A DNA stretch of 12,699 nt from Betaproteobacteria bacterium (GTDB lineage: Bacteria; Pseudomonadota; Gammaproteobacteria; Burkholderiales; Gallionellaceae): assembly GCA_028871775.1 (NCBI GenBank), contig JAGWMH010000027.1:1-12699 (forward strand). Reading direction: 5' to 3'. The translations under genes and the position numbers were made by a program. The notes under the pieces were generated by a model. It saw only the letters and a list, made by a program, of their open reading frames with translations, did not search any database and was not told the DNA's origin. How positions within the stretch are numbered: position 1 is the first letter of the stretch; the number at the start of each line of letters is the position of its first letter. Positions 6,779-12,467 of this stretch are shown piece by piece.

Positions 6779-7738
6779 ATGCGCGCCGTTTTACCTCTGT
6801 TACAAACCACCGGATTTCCTGCACTGCAGCGCGGCAGGCTTGACACGCTGCAGGTCAATTTGGGCTACCAATGCAATCAGACCTGTTTGCATTGCCACGT
6901 CAATGCCGGCCCCAGCCGCAAGGAAATGATGGATGAGGAGACACTGGAGCTGATCCCTCAGGTGCTCGCGGCGCGCCGGATCGGGACGCTCGACCTGACC
7001 GGTGGCGCACCGGAGCTGCATCACGGGTTTCGTGAGCTGGTAGGCAAGGCAACCGCCCTGGGTGTGAGTGTAGTTGACCGCTGCAACCTGACCATCCTGT
7101 TTGAGCGCGGCCAGGATGGCCTCGCCGAATTTCTGGCCAGCCACAAGGTGGAAGTGGTGGCGTCGCTGCCGTGTTATCTGGCAGAGAATGTTGACCGCCA
7201 GCGCGGAGAAGGCGTGTTTGATAAAAGCATAGCCGCGCTATTGCAACTCAATGCGCTGGGTTATGGGGGCGAAGACAGCGGCCTCATCCTGAACCTGGTC
7301 TACAACCCGCAAGGCCCCTCGCTGCCCCCCGATCAAGTTGCATTGCAGGCGGCTTACAAGCGCGAATTGTTCGGACATTACGGCATCGTCTTCAATCAGC
7401 TGTTCGTGATCGCCAATATGCCCATTCAGCGTTTTGGCAGCACGCTGATTTCCAGGGGGCAATTCAACAATTACATGCTCCTGCTCAAGGAAAATTTCTC
7501 CGCCGCCAACGCAGGCAACGTGATGTGCCGCAACCTTGTAAGTGTGGATTGGCAGGGCTATCTGTATGACTGTGACTTCAACCAGCAGCTCGGGCTGGCA
7601 TTGCCGGGCGCGGGACGACCGCATCTGCGCGACCTGTTGCAAACCGATTTGCAGCACAACCTTATCCGTGTCGCCGATCACTGTCACGGGTGTACTGCGG
7701 GGCAGGGCAGCAGTTGCGGCGGTGCGCTGCACGGCTGA
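6779..7738 (+). CDS. arsS: ArsS-type radical SAM / Cys-rich protein (arsenosugar biosynthesis family, TIGR04167-like)
   Basis: The 319-residue protein has the radical SAM cluster motif CNQTCLHC (C32, C36, C39) followed by LDLTGGAPELH (71-81), where the GGAPE segment contacts S-adenosylmethionine. The C-terminal half carries further cysteines (C250 in MCRNL, C265 in YDCDF, C302 and C305 in HCHGC, C313 in SSCGG), as in the DUF3641 region of this family. TIGR04167 members are now named ArsS because one was shown to join a 5'-deoxyadenosyl radical to dimethylarsinous acid in arsenosugar synthesis; for most members that activity is only inferred. The two transferase families named for the same context follow downstream, which supports the name. 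ArsM, which supplies dimethylarsenite, is not present in this window. The downstream VTT gene starts 9 bases after the stop. An alternative is a radical SAM enzyme of the same family acting on a different thiol-bound substrate. Confidence 0.82.
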   Translation: MRAVLPLLQTTGFPALQRGRLDTLQVNLGYQCNQTCLHCHVNAGPSRKEMMDEETLELIPQVLAARRIGTLDLTGGAPELHHGFRELVGKATALGVSVVDRCNLTILFERGQDGLAEFLASHKVEVVASLPCYLAENVDRQRGEGVFDKSIAALLQLNALGYGGEDSGLILNLVYNPQGPSLPPDQVALQAAYKRELFGHYGIVFNQLFVIANMPIQRFGSTLISRGQFNNYMLLLKENFSAANAGNVMCRNLVSVDWQGYLYDCDFNQQLGLALPGAGRPHLRDLLQTDLQHNLIRVADHCHGCTAGQGSSCGGALHG

Positions 7739-7747
7739 GCGGCTGGC

Positions 7748-8413
7748 GTGAAAAGAGCAATTCTTGCCTTGCTGGTTGCCGCGGCCATAGCGCTGTTTTT
7801 TGTCATGGGTCTCGATCAATACCTGACACTGAGCGCGCTCAAGGAGGGGCAGGGAAAATTCGCGGCCATGCAGGCACAGTCCCCCTGGCTGGTCACGCTT
7901 GTTTCCTTTGCGCTGTATATTATTGTCGTGGCGCTGTCCTTGCCGGGTGCGACGATCATGGGGCTGGCAATGGGTGCCTTATTCGGTCTTTGGTATGGCA
8001 CGCTGCTGGTTTCCTTTGCGTCAACCATAGGCGCGACACTTGCATTCCTAACCTCGCGTTACTTGCTGCGCGACTTTGTCCAGCACCGCTTTGGCGACAG
8101 GCTGAAAGGGATTAACGAGGGCATGGCGAAGGATGGAGCACTTTATCTTTTCATGCTGCGTCTCGTGCCGGCCTTTCCGTTTTTTCTGATTAACCTGCTG
8201 ATGGGTCTGACTCAAATCCCTACACGCACTTTCTACTGGGTCAGCCAGTTGGGCATGTTGGGAGGAACCCTGGTGTATGTGAACGCGGGTACGCAATTGG
8301 CACACATAGATAGCCTGTCCGACATTGTTTCGCCGGGGGTGCTGCTGTCCTTCGCTTTGCTTGGCGTGTTTCCGTTGATCGCCAAACGGATAGTTCAGGC
8401 GGTTCAACGATGA
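7748..8413 (+). CDS. TVP38/TMEM64 (VTT/DedA-superfamily) inner membrane protein
   Basis: The 221-residue protein is strongly hydrophobic, with about five or six membrane segments: residues 3-22, 48-66, 69-90, 131-150 (with the re-entrant-like stretch LRLVPAFPFFLINLLMG), 165-182 and 197-215. The signature of the VTT domain is visible: PGATIMGLAMGALFGLWYGTLLVSFASTIGATLAFLxSRY in the middle (about 66-105), and RLVPAFPFFLIN further on. VTT/DedA proteins are linked to lipid scrambling and transport of lipid carriers, but the substrate of this subgroup is not known. The GTG start lies 9 bases after the arsS-like stop with a weak ribosome site. The gene ends 28 bases before the proposed glycosyltransferase ATG, so it appears to be part of the arsenosugar-type operon. 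Confidence 0.88.
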   Translation: MKRAILALLVAAAIALFFVMGLDQYLTLSALKEGQGKFAAMQAQSPWLVTLVSFALYIIVVALSLPGATIMGLAMGALFGLWYGTLLVSFASTIGATLAFLTSRYLLRDFVQHRFGDRLKGINEGMAKDGALYLFMLRLVPAFPFFLINLLMGLTQIPTRTFYWVSQLGMLGGTLVYVNAGTQLAHIDSLSDIVSPGVLLSFALLGVFPLIAKRIVQAVQR

Positions 8414-8441
8414 CGTGCCCATTTTTCTTGGGTTAAGGCGC

Positions 8442-9122
8442 ATGCGGCTCTCGATCATTATCCCGGTGCTCAATGAAGCAGAACGCCTGCCAGGCCTGCT
8501 TCAGCATCTTGCGTCGCTATGCGACTGCGAAGTGATTGTGGTGGACGGCGGGAGCGAGGATGACTCCCGGCAGGCAGCCTCACGCGCAGGCGCACGGGTA
8601 ATTAGCAGCAAGCGTGGCCGGGCGCGGCAGATGAACGCCGGCGCGGCTGCCGCCCGCGGGGATATTCTGTTGTTTCTGCATGCTGATACCACGTTACCAT
8701 CCTCCGCGGAGCGGGCAATCGAAGCCGCTGTTCGACACGGAGGACGAGCCAACGAATATGCATGGGGGCGCTTTGATGTACGGATCACAGGCTGCTCACT
8801 CATGTTGCGGGTGGTCGCCTATCTGATGAATTGGCGCTCGCGCCTCACCGGCATTGCTACCGGCGATCAGGCCATATTCATGACACGCCGCGCCTTCGAC
8901 TCAGTGAGCGGCTTTCCGGACCAGCCATTGATGGAGGATATCGAGTTGTCGAGGCGACTGTTGGCACTGTCGAGGCCGATTTGCCTGAAGGACCGGGTAG
9001 CCACCTCCGGGCGTCGTTGGGAAGCGCAGGGAGTATGGCGAACGATGTGGCTGATGTGGCGATTGCGCTGGGCGTATTGGCGCGGCACTGATGCGGCAGA
9101 ACTGGCGAGGTTATACCGATGA
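8442..9122 (+). CDS. Family 2 glycosyltransferase, TIGR04283-like (arsenosugar-associated)
   Basis: This is a GT-A fold glycosyltransferase of 226 residues. SIIIPVLNEAERL opens the nucleotide-binding domain (4-16), followed by VIVVDGGSEDDS (31-42). HADT (80-83) is the DxD-like metal/nucleotide site. GDQAIFMTRRAFDSVSGFP (141-159) and MEDIELSRRL (164-173) form the acceptor side, with the catalytic Asp/Glu. The short length and the VATSGRRWE segment (186-194) are typical of TIGR04283, a family usually found beside the radical SAM gene and the DUF2064 gene seen here. The ATG at 8442 is preferred because it begins exactly at the family N-terminus; AAGG (8435-8438) is only 3 bases upstream. An in-frame GTG at 8415 would add nine residues. 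A C-terminal WxMWxLRWAYW stretch may touch the membrane. The acceptor is unknown; transfer to an arsenosugar precursor or lipid is inferred from context only. Confidence 0.85.
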   Translation: MRLSIIIPVLNEAERLPGLLQHLASLCDCEVIVVDGGSEDDSRQAASRAGARVISSKRGRARQMNAGAAAARGDILLFLHADTTLPSSAERAIEAAVRHGGRANEYAWGRFDVRITGCSLMLRVVAYLMNWRSRLTGIATGDQAIFMTRRAFDSVSGFPDQPLMEDIELSRRLLALSRPICLKDRVATSGRRWEAQGVWRTMWLMWRLRWAYWRGTDAAELARLYR

Positions 9123-9742
9123 AGCCCACCCGTATCATCATTTTTGCCAAGGCGCCTCAACCGGGCTTTGCCAAGACGCGCCTGATTCCCGCGCTGGGCG
9201 CTGAGAGTGCAGCCGAGCTGGCGCGGCAGATGCTGTTCAACACATTGCACGAGGCGCTCGCCGCAGACATCGGCGCCGTGGAATTGTGTGTTACTCCGGA
9301 GATCAATCAAGCTGCGTGGCAGGGAATACGCCTGCCGGCGGGCATTGAGATTTTCGCTCAAGGCGAAGGCGATCTCGGTGCGCGGCTGGCGCGCGCATCA
9401 GAACGCGCCCTGGAAAATGCAGAGCCGGTTCTGTTGATCGGCACGGACTGCGTGGAAATGTCCGGCACTTTGTTGCGCGCCGCTGCGCAAGCATTGCGTG
9501 AGCAAGATGTGATCATCTACTGCACTGATGACGGCGGCTATGCCCTGTTGGGCCTGAGGAAATATAGCCCATTCCTGTTCAGCGATATGCCCTGGAGCAC
9601 CGATGCAGTTGCCGGCACCACCATTGCCCGCATCGGACAACTCGGATGGTCGGTGCATGTCGGGCAGATGCTGCACGATGTGGATGAACCGCAGGATTTG
9701 AAACACTTGCCTGATCGATGGAGATTGCATGTCAAGGCGTAG
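9119..9742 (+). CDS. TIGR04282/DUF2064 family transferase (arsenosugar-associated)
   Basis: The 207-residue protein has a nucleotidyltransferase-like GT-A fold. FAKAPQPGFAKTRL (9-22) is the glycine/lysine-rich nucleotide loop. IGTDC (107-111) carries the metal-binding Asp, and DDGGYALLGL (137-146) and DVDEPQDL (187-194) are the conserved late motifs. These mark DUF2064/TIGR04282, related to molybdenum-cofactor and sugar nucleotidyltransferases, and named for co-occurrence with arsenosugar genes. Its biochemical reaction has not been shown for most members; it may make or transfer an activated sugar used by the preceding glycosyltransferase. The ATG overlaps the preceding stop by 4 bases (ATGA), and the gene overlaps the next one by 14 bases, so the three genes are almost certainly cotranscribed. 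Confidence 0.87.
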   Translation: MKPTRIIIFAKAPQPGFAKTRLIPALGAESAAELARQMLFNTLHEALAADIGAVELCVTPEINQAAWQGIRLPAGIEIFAQGEGDLGARLARASERALENAEPVLLIGTDCVEMSGTLLRAAAQALREQDVIIYCTDDGGYALLGLRKYSPFLFSDMPWSTDAVAGTTIARIGQLGWSVHVGQMLHDVDEPQDLKHLPDRWRLHVKA

Positions 9743-10469
9743 TGCGGCGTTCTTTCTGCTCGGCGGCATTTCTTTGCTTGCCCAAGCGGGCGAAGCTGTC
9801 TGGCTGGATCGCTTCGATCAGGAAGCGGCCGATGTGCCGCCGCCGTGGCGTGTCGTGCAGCTTGATCGCAAGGTGCCGCCCACCCGCTACCGCATCACCC
9901 TGTGGGACGGCCACTACGCCATTGAAGCCAGGGCGGACCACAGCATGGCACTGCTGGCGCGCCCGGTCGAGATCGATTTGAACCGCACCCCGGTGCTGTG
10001 CTGGCGCTGGCGCGTGGATGCGCCGCTGGTCAAGGCGGACATGGCCACCAAGGCGGGCGACGATTATGCCGCCCGCGTATATGTCTCGTTTGCCATGCCC
10101 GCATCCGAGCTGAGCTTTGTGACGCGCACCAAGCTCAAGCTGGCACGCAGCATCTATGGCGATGTAGTGCCCGATGCCGCGATCAACTATGTGTGGGACA
10201 ACCGTTATCCGGTCGGCACGCGCAAGCCGAACGCCTACACCGACCGCACACACATGATCGTGGCGGAATCCGGCGCAGCCAACGCAGGGCAGTGGGTCGT
10301 GGCGCGCCATGACGTGCAGCAGGATGTGGTCGCCGAGTTCGGCTCCGGGCAGGCCCGCCTGATCCAGTTTTCCGTCGCGGCGGACACCGACAACACCGGA
10401 GAAAGCGCACGGGCAGGGTTTGCCGATTTTCATTTCGTGGAGAGGAACAGCGCGTGTTTCGCGGACTGA
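9729..10469 (+). CDS. Exported DUF3047 domain protein
   Basis: The 246-residue product carries a signal peptide (basic MSRR, hydrophobic AAFFLLGGISLLA, cleavage near QAGEA at about residue 20), so it is probably periplasmic. The mature part matches the DUF3047 pattern: an early FxxDR-like segment, PVLCWRWRVD (about 88-97), GDDYAARVYVSF (109-120), AINYVWDNRYPVGTRKPNAYTDRTHMIVAESG (residues about 151-182) and a late FSVAADTDNTGESARAGFADFHF. The fold is expected to be a beta-sandwich; no catalytic activity is established for the family. GGAG at 9720-9723 lies 5 bases before the ATG, inside the end of the DUF2064 gene, with a 14-base overlap. That ties it to the arsenosugar-type operon, although DUF3047 is not a core member of such clusters as far as I know. 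Confidence 0.82.
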   Translation: MSRRSAAFFLLGGISLLAQAGEAVWLDRFDQEAADVPPPWRVVQLDRKVPPTRYRITLWDGHYAIEARADHSMALLARPVEIDLNRTPVLCWRWRVDAPLVKADMATKAGDDYAARVYVSFAMPASELSFVTRTKLKLARSIYGDVVPDAAINYVWDNRYPVGTRKPNAYTDRTHMIVAESGAANAGQWVVARHDVQQDVVAEFGSGQARLIQFSVAADTDNTGESARAGFADFHFVERNSACFAD

Positions 10470-10477
10470 CTATACAA

Positions 10478-10500
10478 TGCCTGGCAACCGCGGCCAGGCA
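10478..10500 (+). terminator. Strong hairpin after the DUF3047 gene, without a T-run
   Basis: TGCCTGGC (10478-10485) pairs perfectly with GCCAGGCA (10493-10500) around a 7-base loop, starting 9 bases after the stop codon. No T-run follows, so it may be a transcript-end stabiliser or part of a Rho-dependent end rather than an intrinsic terminator. Confidence 0.45.
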
Positions 10501-10567
10501 AGCATCACCATTCAATTCGGGCTTGGCTGATGCCTGAATGTCATCCGTGCTGAAACGTTCGGGATAG

Positions 10568-10581
10568 TTGACGTAGATCAA
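10568..10581 (+). promoter_or_regulatory. FNR/ANR-like operator
   Basis: TTGAC-GTAG-ATCAA differs from the FNR consensus TTGAT-N4-ATCAA at one base. FNR/ANR/CRP-family regulators bind this palindrome; the FNR type activates genes at low oxygen. Its centre (10574.5) lies 40 to 41 bases before the start predicted from the -10 box, the spacing of a class II activated promoter. Confidence 0.65.
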
Positions 10582-10599
10582 AAAGGAGGGGGTTTGTTA

Positions 10600-10608
10600 T
10601 GCTATATT
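10600..10608 (+). promoter_or_regulatory. Extended -10 box of a probable FNR-dependent promoter
   Basis: TGC followed by TATATT (10603-10608) matches the extended -10 form TGn-TATAAT at five of six hexamer positions. No -35 box is evident, as expected for a class II activated promoter. Start of transcription would be at about 10615-10616, reading towards the cytochrome genes. Confidence 0.55.
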
Positions 10609-10764
10609 TCCGCAGCGTTGGTATTGTGCTGGTTTGCCAAAGGGAGTCATATTGTTGTGCGGGCAGTTTTGCCTGCGAGCCAAAAACCACACCGGTATAA
10701 CGGTATACAGGAATCGCACTGCGCAGGTTGGGTCGTTGGCCCGGGTATCACAAAAAGTGTAATA

Positions 10765-10814
10765 AGCATTAAGTAAATAAAATAATAAAAAGCATTTAAG
10801 TAAAATAATAATTA
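10765..10814. repeat. AT-rich direct repeat, two units of about 26 bases
   Basis: The unit AGCATTAAGTAAATAA... (10765-10790) is followed at once by AGCATTTAAGTAAAAT... (10791-10814). They match over most of their length with an extra T and a 2-base deletion in the second. The stretch is almost only A and T, and lies 56-105 bases before the diheme cytochrome start. It could be an UP element, a protein-binding site or an AT-rich spacer. Confidence 0.6.
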
Positions 10815-10869
10815 CGTGTCAGTTTGTTTTTTTGAATCCACAGAAACAGAAAATAGAAAGGAGTGCGAC

Positions 10870-11523
10870 ATGAGACTGCTAGCAGTCACGGTTTCCCTTG
10901 GAGCGGCTTTGCTGGTTATGACGACAGCGCCTAGCTACGCGGCAGGTGGGGATGCAATTTTCAAGAAGAGCTGCGCAAGCTGTCATTACACTGATGGCCC
11001 TGCAAAGGAGAAGACGATAGCAGACCAGCTGGCAAAGAAGGGTCCGGAGCTATTTTATGCCGGCAGCAAATTTCAGAAGGCTTGGCTTGCAGCGTGGTTG
11101 CAGAACCCCAAGCCGATTCGTCCGATGAAATATAACTCGCTCACTGAGCACAACAAGGGTGACCACCCCAAGATGTCGGCTGGCGATGCGGCCGCGGTTA
11201 CAGATTTCCTGATGGGCTTGACCTCACCAGAGGTCAAGGCAGGCGTAATTAAAGCTGGTTCGTCCCCACAGGCCAAGCAAATCTTTGGTAAAAAAATGCC
11301 CTGCACCGGGTGTCATGAGTATCTAGCGGGGGGCGAGGTGCATGGTGGAAAGAGCGGGCCGAGCCTGGTTGGCGCCAGCAAGAGGCTGAATCCTGACTGG
11401 ATTTACGCCTACCTGGCGAACATCAAGGTATTCAAGCCGGTTCGGGACATGCCTGACTTTTCCGGCGTGCTTAGTCCGAAAGATATGGAGAATGTAGCCG
11501 CGTATCTGGCTACCTTCGAGTAA
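10870..11523 (+). CDS. Periplasmic diheme cytochrome c
   Basis: The 217-residue protein has a signal peptide (MRLLAVTVSLGAALLVMTTAPSYA region, predicted cleavage after about residue 24) and two class I-like cytochrome domains. Heme 1 is bound by CASCH (35-39) and heme 2 by CTGCH (145-149). Likely axial methionines are M86 (IRPMKYN) or M102 for heme 1 and M194 (RDMPDF) for heme 2. It should carry electrons in the periplasm; the partners are unknown. The ATG at 10870 has AAGGAG 6 bases upstream and begins the signal peptide, whereas a longer in-frame reading from 10816 would place non-signal sequence in front. A monoheme cytochrome gene follows after 25 bases. The FNR-like promoter upstream suggests induction at low oxygen. 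It could be a subunit of a membrane complex (bc-type or oxidase/reductase) rather than a free carrier. Confidence 0.88.
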   Translation: MRLLAVTVSLGAALLVMTTAPSYAAGGDAIFKKSCASCHYTDGPAKEKTIADQLAKKGPELFYAGSKFQKAWLAAWLQNPKPIRPMKYNSLTEHNKGDHPKMSAGDAAAVTDFLMGLTSPEVKAGVIKAGSSPQAKQIFGKKMPCTGCHEYLAGGEVHGGKSGPSLVGASKRLNPDWIYAYLANIKVFKPVRDMPDFSGVLSPKDMENVAAYLATFE

Positions 11524-11548
11524 CGCGAACGAACGGAGGGATGAACTC

Positions 11549-11911
11549 ATGTCGAGATTTGTAATAATAGCCGCTATGGTGTTTGGTCTGGCCCTGAGTG
11601 CAGCAGGTTCAGCACAGGCAGCAGACGCAAAGCAGGTATTTGAATTTTATTGCGCCCAGTGCCACGGGGTAAATGGTGACGGTAAAGGCATCAATGTCGG
11701 CAAGGATTTCGCCACCGACCCGCGCAACTTCACCGTCACGGCAGATATGGAGAAGCGCTCCGATGATGATATCAGGGGTGTAATCAAGGACGGTGGTCCG
11801 TCCATCAGCAAATCGCCATTGATGCCGCCTTGGGGTGCAACTTTGTCTGCGGCGGAAGTGGATGGGCTGCTGGCGCATATCCGGCAGTTGTGCAAATGCA
11901 AGGGTAAATAA
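11549..11911 (+). CDS. Periplasmic monoheme cytochrome c, with a C-terminal CxC tail
   Basis: The 120-residue class I cytochrome has a signal peptide (cleavage near AQA-AD, about residue 24) and one heme motif CAQCHG (35-40), followed by NGDGKG. The axial Met is M92 in PLMPPWG, and the C-terminal helix (AEVDGLLAHIRQL) packs on the heme as in cytochrome c6/cbb3-CcoP-like domains. The last residues are CKCKGK, giving two cysteines (C115, C117) outside the heme motif. That is unusual and could bind a metal, form a disulfide, or be without function. GGAGGG at 11535-11540 precedes the ATG by 8 bases. The gene lies 25 bases after the diheme cytochrome and 14 bases before a small membrane protein gene. 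It probably exchanges electrons with the diheme cytochrome or with a membrane complex encoded further right. Confidence 0.88.
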   Translation: MSRFVIIAAMVFGLALSAAGSAQAADAKQVFEFYCAQCHGVNGDGKGINVGKDFATDPRNFTVTADMEKRSDDDIRGVIKDGGPSISKSPLMPPWGATLSAAEVDGLLAHIRQLCKCKGK

Positions 11912-11925
11912 GGTACGCGGACCGA

Positions 11926-12033
11926 ATGAAAGAAATGCACAAAAAGTATCTTGCTGATGGTGTCATTTTTTCCGGGCTGCTGGTGAATGTCATCTTCATT
12001 TGCCTGATCATGTATTTGTATGTCTTAAGGTAG
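11926..12033 (+). CDS. Single-helix membrane protein of 35 residues
   Basis: Read directly from the sequence, ATG 11926 to TAG 12031-12033 encodes 35 residues: a charged N-terminus (KEMHKKYLADG) and one hydrophobic helix (about residues 13-33, GVIFSGLLVNVIFICLIMYLYV), ending in LR. The ribosome site is weak. It lies 14 bases after the monoheme cytochrome, in the same direction, and is followed by a strong hairpin. Two similar-sized one-helix genes follow, so this is more likely a real small subunit than chance. Small helices of this kind occur as accessory subunits of respiratory complexes (CcoQ of cbb3 oxidase, CydX of bd oxidase), but I see no motif that identifies it. Confidence 0.6.
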   Translation: MKEMHKKYLADGVIFSGLLVNVIFICLIMYLYVLR

Positions 12034-12047
12034 TTGGCTAGGCAGGA

Positions 12048-12078
12048 CTCAAAAGGGGAGTTTTCCTCCCCTTTTGAG
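12048..12078. terminator. Strong perfect hairpin, possible bidirectional or intra-operon terminator
   Basis: The left arm 12048-12060 (CTCAAAAGGGGAG) pairs perfectly over 13 bases with the right arm 12066-12078, around the loop TTTTC. Seen as a terminator, the core GGGGAG/CTCCCC is followed by TTTT and preceded by AAAA, so it could act in both directions. The T-run is only four long. It stands 14 bases after the 35-residue gene and 51 bases before the next small gene. Confidence 0.7.
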
Positions 12079-12129
12079 GAATTGTGCATCCGTAACAAGC
12101 AGATAAACCGCTGAGAGAAGGGCTGGGAC

Positions 12130-12255
12130 ATGAGCACTGATGAATGCAATACAGATGAATGCGGAGTAACGAAGTACCCGTGGGCAGGGCCGGCCTTTTT
12201 TACGGCGGTTCTGATTGCTTTGACTGTTTTTTTTGTGTGGTTCTTAAAGGCGTAA
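12130..12255 (+). CDS. Single-helix membrane protein of 41 residues
   Basis: ATG 12130 to TAA 12253-12255 encodes 41 residues. The N-terminal half is polar, with two DEC motifs (STDEC-NTDEC, cysteines at 6 and 11), followed by KYPWAGP and one hydrophobic helix (about 22-39, AFFTAVLIALTVFFVWFL) with a C-terminal KA. AAGGG at 12118-12122 lies 7 bases upstream of the ATG, a good ribosome site. The repeated TDEC is notable in so small a protein; the two cysteines could bind a metal or cofactor, but this is speculation. It lies 4 bases before the next small gene, which suggests coupled expression. I do not recognise a named family. Confidence 0.7.
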   Translation: MSTDECNTDECGVTKYPWAGPAFFTAVLIALTVFFVWFLKA

Positions 12256-12259
12256 CGAC

Positions 12260-12376
12260 ATGAAAGCTTATTTTTTACCGTTCGTGGGTGCCGCTATTGT
12301 CTTTGGCATCGTATTTCTTTCCCTGGATTTCACCATAATGAAACTTCATGGATTGACGCTGATATATCCCCATTAA
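12260..12376 (+). CDS. Single-helix membrane protein of 38 residues
   Basis: ATG 12260 to TAA 12374-12376 encodes 38 residues with a hydrophobic helix from about residue 4 to 22 (YFLPFVGAAIVFGIVFLSL). A short C-terminal segment DFTIMKLHGLTLIYPH follows, with two histidines (H30, H38). The start lies 4 bases after the preceding stop, and AAAGG at 12246-12250 is 9 bases upstream. The small size, one helix, and close packing with the 41-residue gene fit paired accessory subunits of a membrane complex. No named family is recognised. Confidence 0.65.
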   Translation: MKAYFLPFVGAAIVFGIVFLSLDFTIMKLHGLTLIYPH

Positions 12377-12427
12377 GGATTTATCACCCTTGTGGCACGC
12401 ACATGCGCTCATAAACAGGAGTGGATC

Positions 12428-12454
12428 TTGCTAACACAGAACACATTAGACTAA
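12428..12454 (+). other. Possible 8-codon leader minicistron from the duplicated start region
   Basis: TTG 12428 preceded by AGGAG (12417-12421) reads eight codons (LLTQNTLD) to TAA at 12452-12454. It is a copy of the initiation region of the downstream gene and stops 13 bases before the real TTG start. It may be translated and affect the next gene, or be a relic. Confidence 0.3.
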
Positions 12455-12456
12455 TC

Positions 12457-12461
12457 GGGAG
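12457..12461 (+). promoter_or_regulatory. Ribosome binding site deciding the TTG start at 12468
   Basis: GGGAG at 12457-12461 is 6 bases before TTG 12468. The first in-frame ATG (12528) would cut off the signal peptide, so TTG is preferred. Confidence 0.65.
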
Positions 12462-12467
12462 TAGATC

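Larger units (their letters stand above)
10470..10869. other. 400-base gene-free regulatory region between the arsenosugar-type operon and the cytochrome cluster
   Basis: No convincing gene lies here. From left to right it holds a hairpin at 10478-10500, an FNR/ANR-like site at 10568-10581, an extended -10 box at 10600-10608, a 7-base stem (GCGGGCA 10659-10665 with TGCCTGC 10670-10676, one G-T pair), an AT-rich direct repeat at 10765-10814, and the ribosome site AAGGAG (10858-10863) of the diheme cytochrome. Base composition becomes clearly more AT-rich after about 10740. If transcription starts near 10616, the leader is about 255 bases long. Confidence 0.7.

Noticed and set aside
10594..10776. 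60-codon frame from TTG 10594 with AAGGAGG (10583-10589) in front, and a 33-codon frame from ATG 10599
   Set aside because: The ribosome-like sequence lies upstream of the predicted transcript start and between the FNR-like site and the -10 box; the product has a poor composition after its first 20 residues and no recognisable family. Not excluded if another promoter exists.
11805..12149. Minus-strand frame of 114 codons covering the small-gene region
   Set aside because: It overlaps the end of the monoheme cytochrome and the strong hairpin, has no recognisable domain, and competes with same-strand genes that have helices and ribosome sites.
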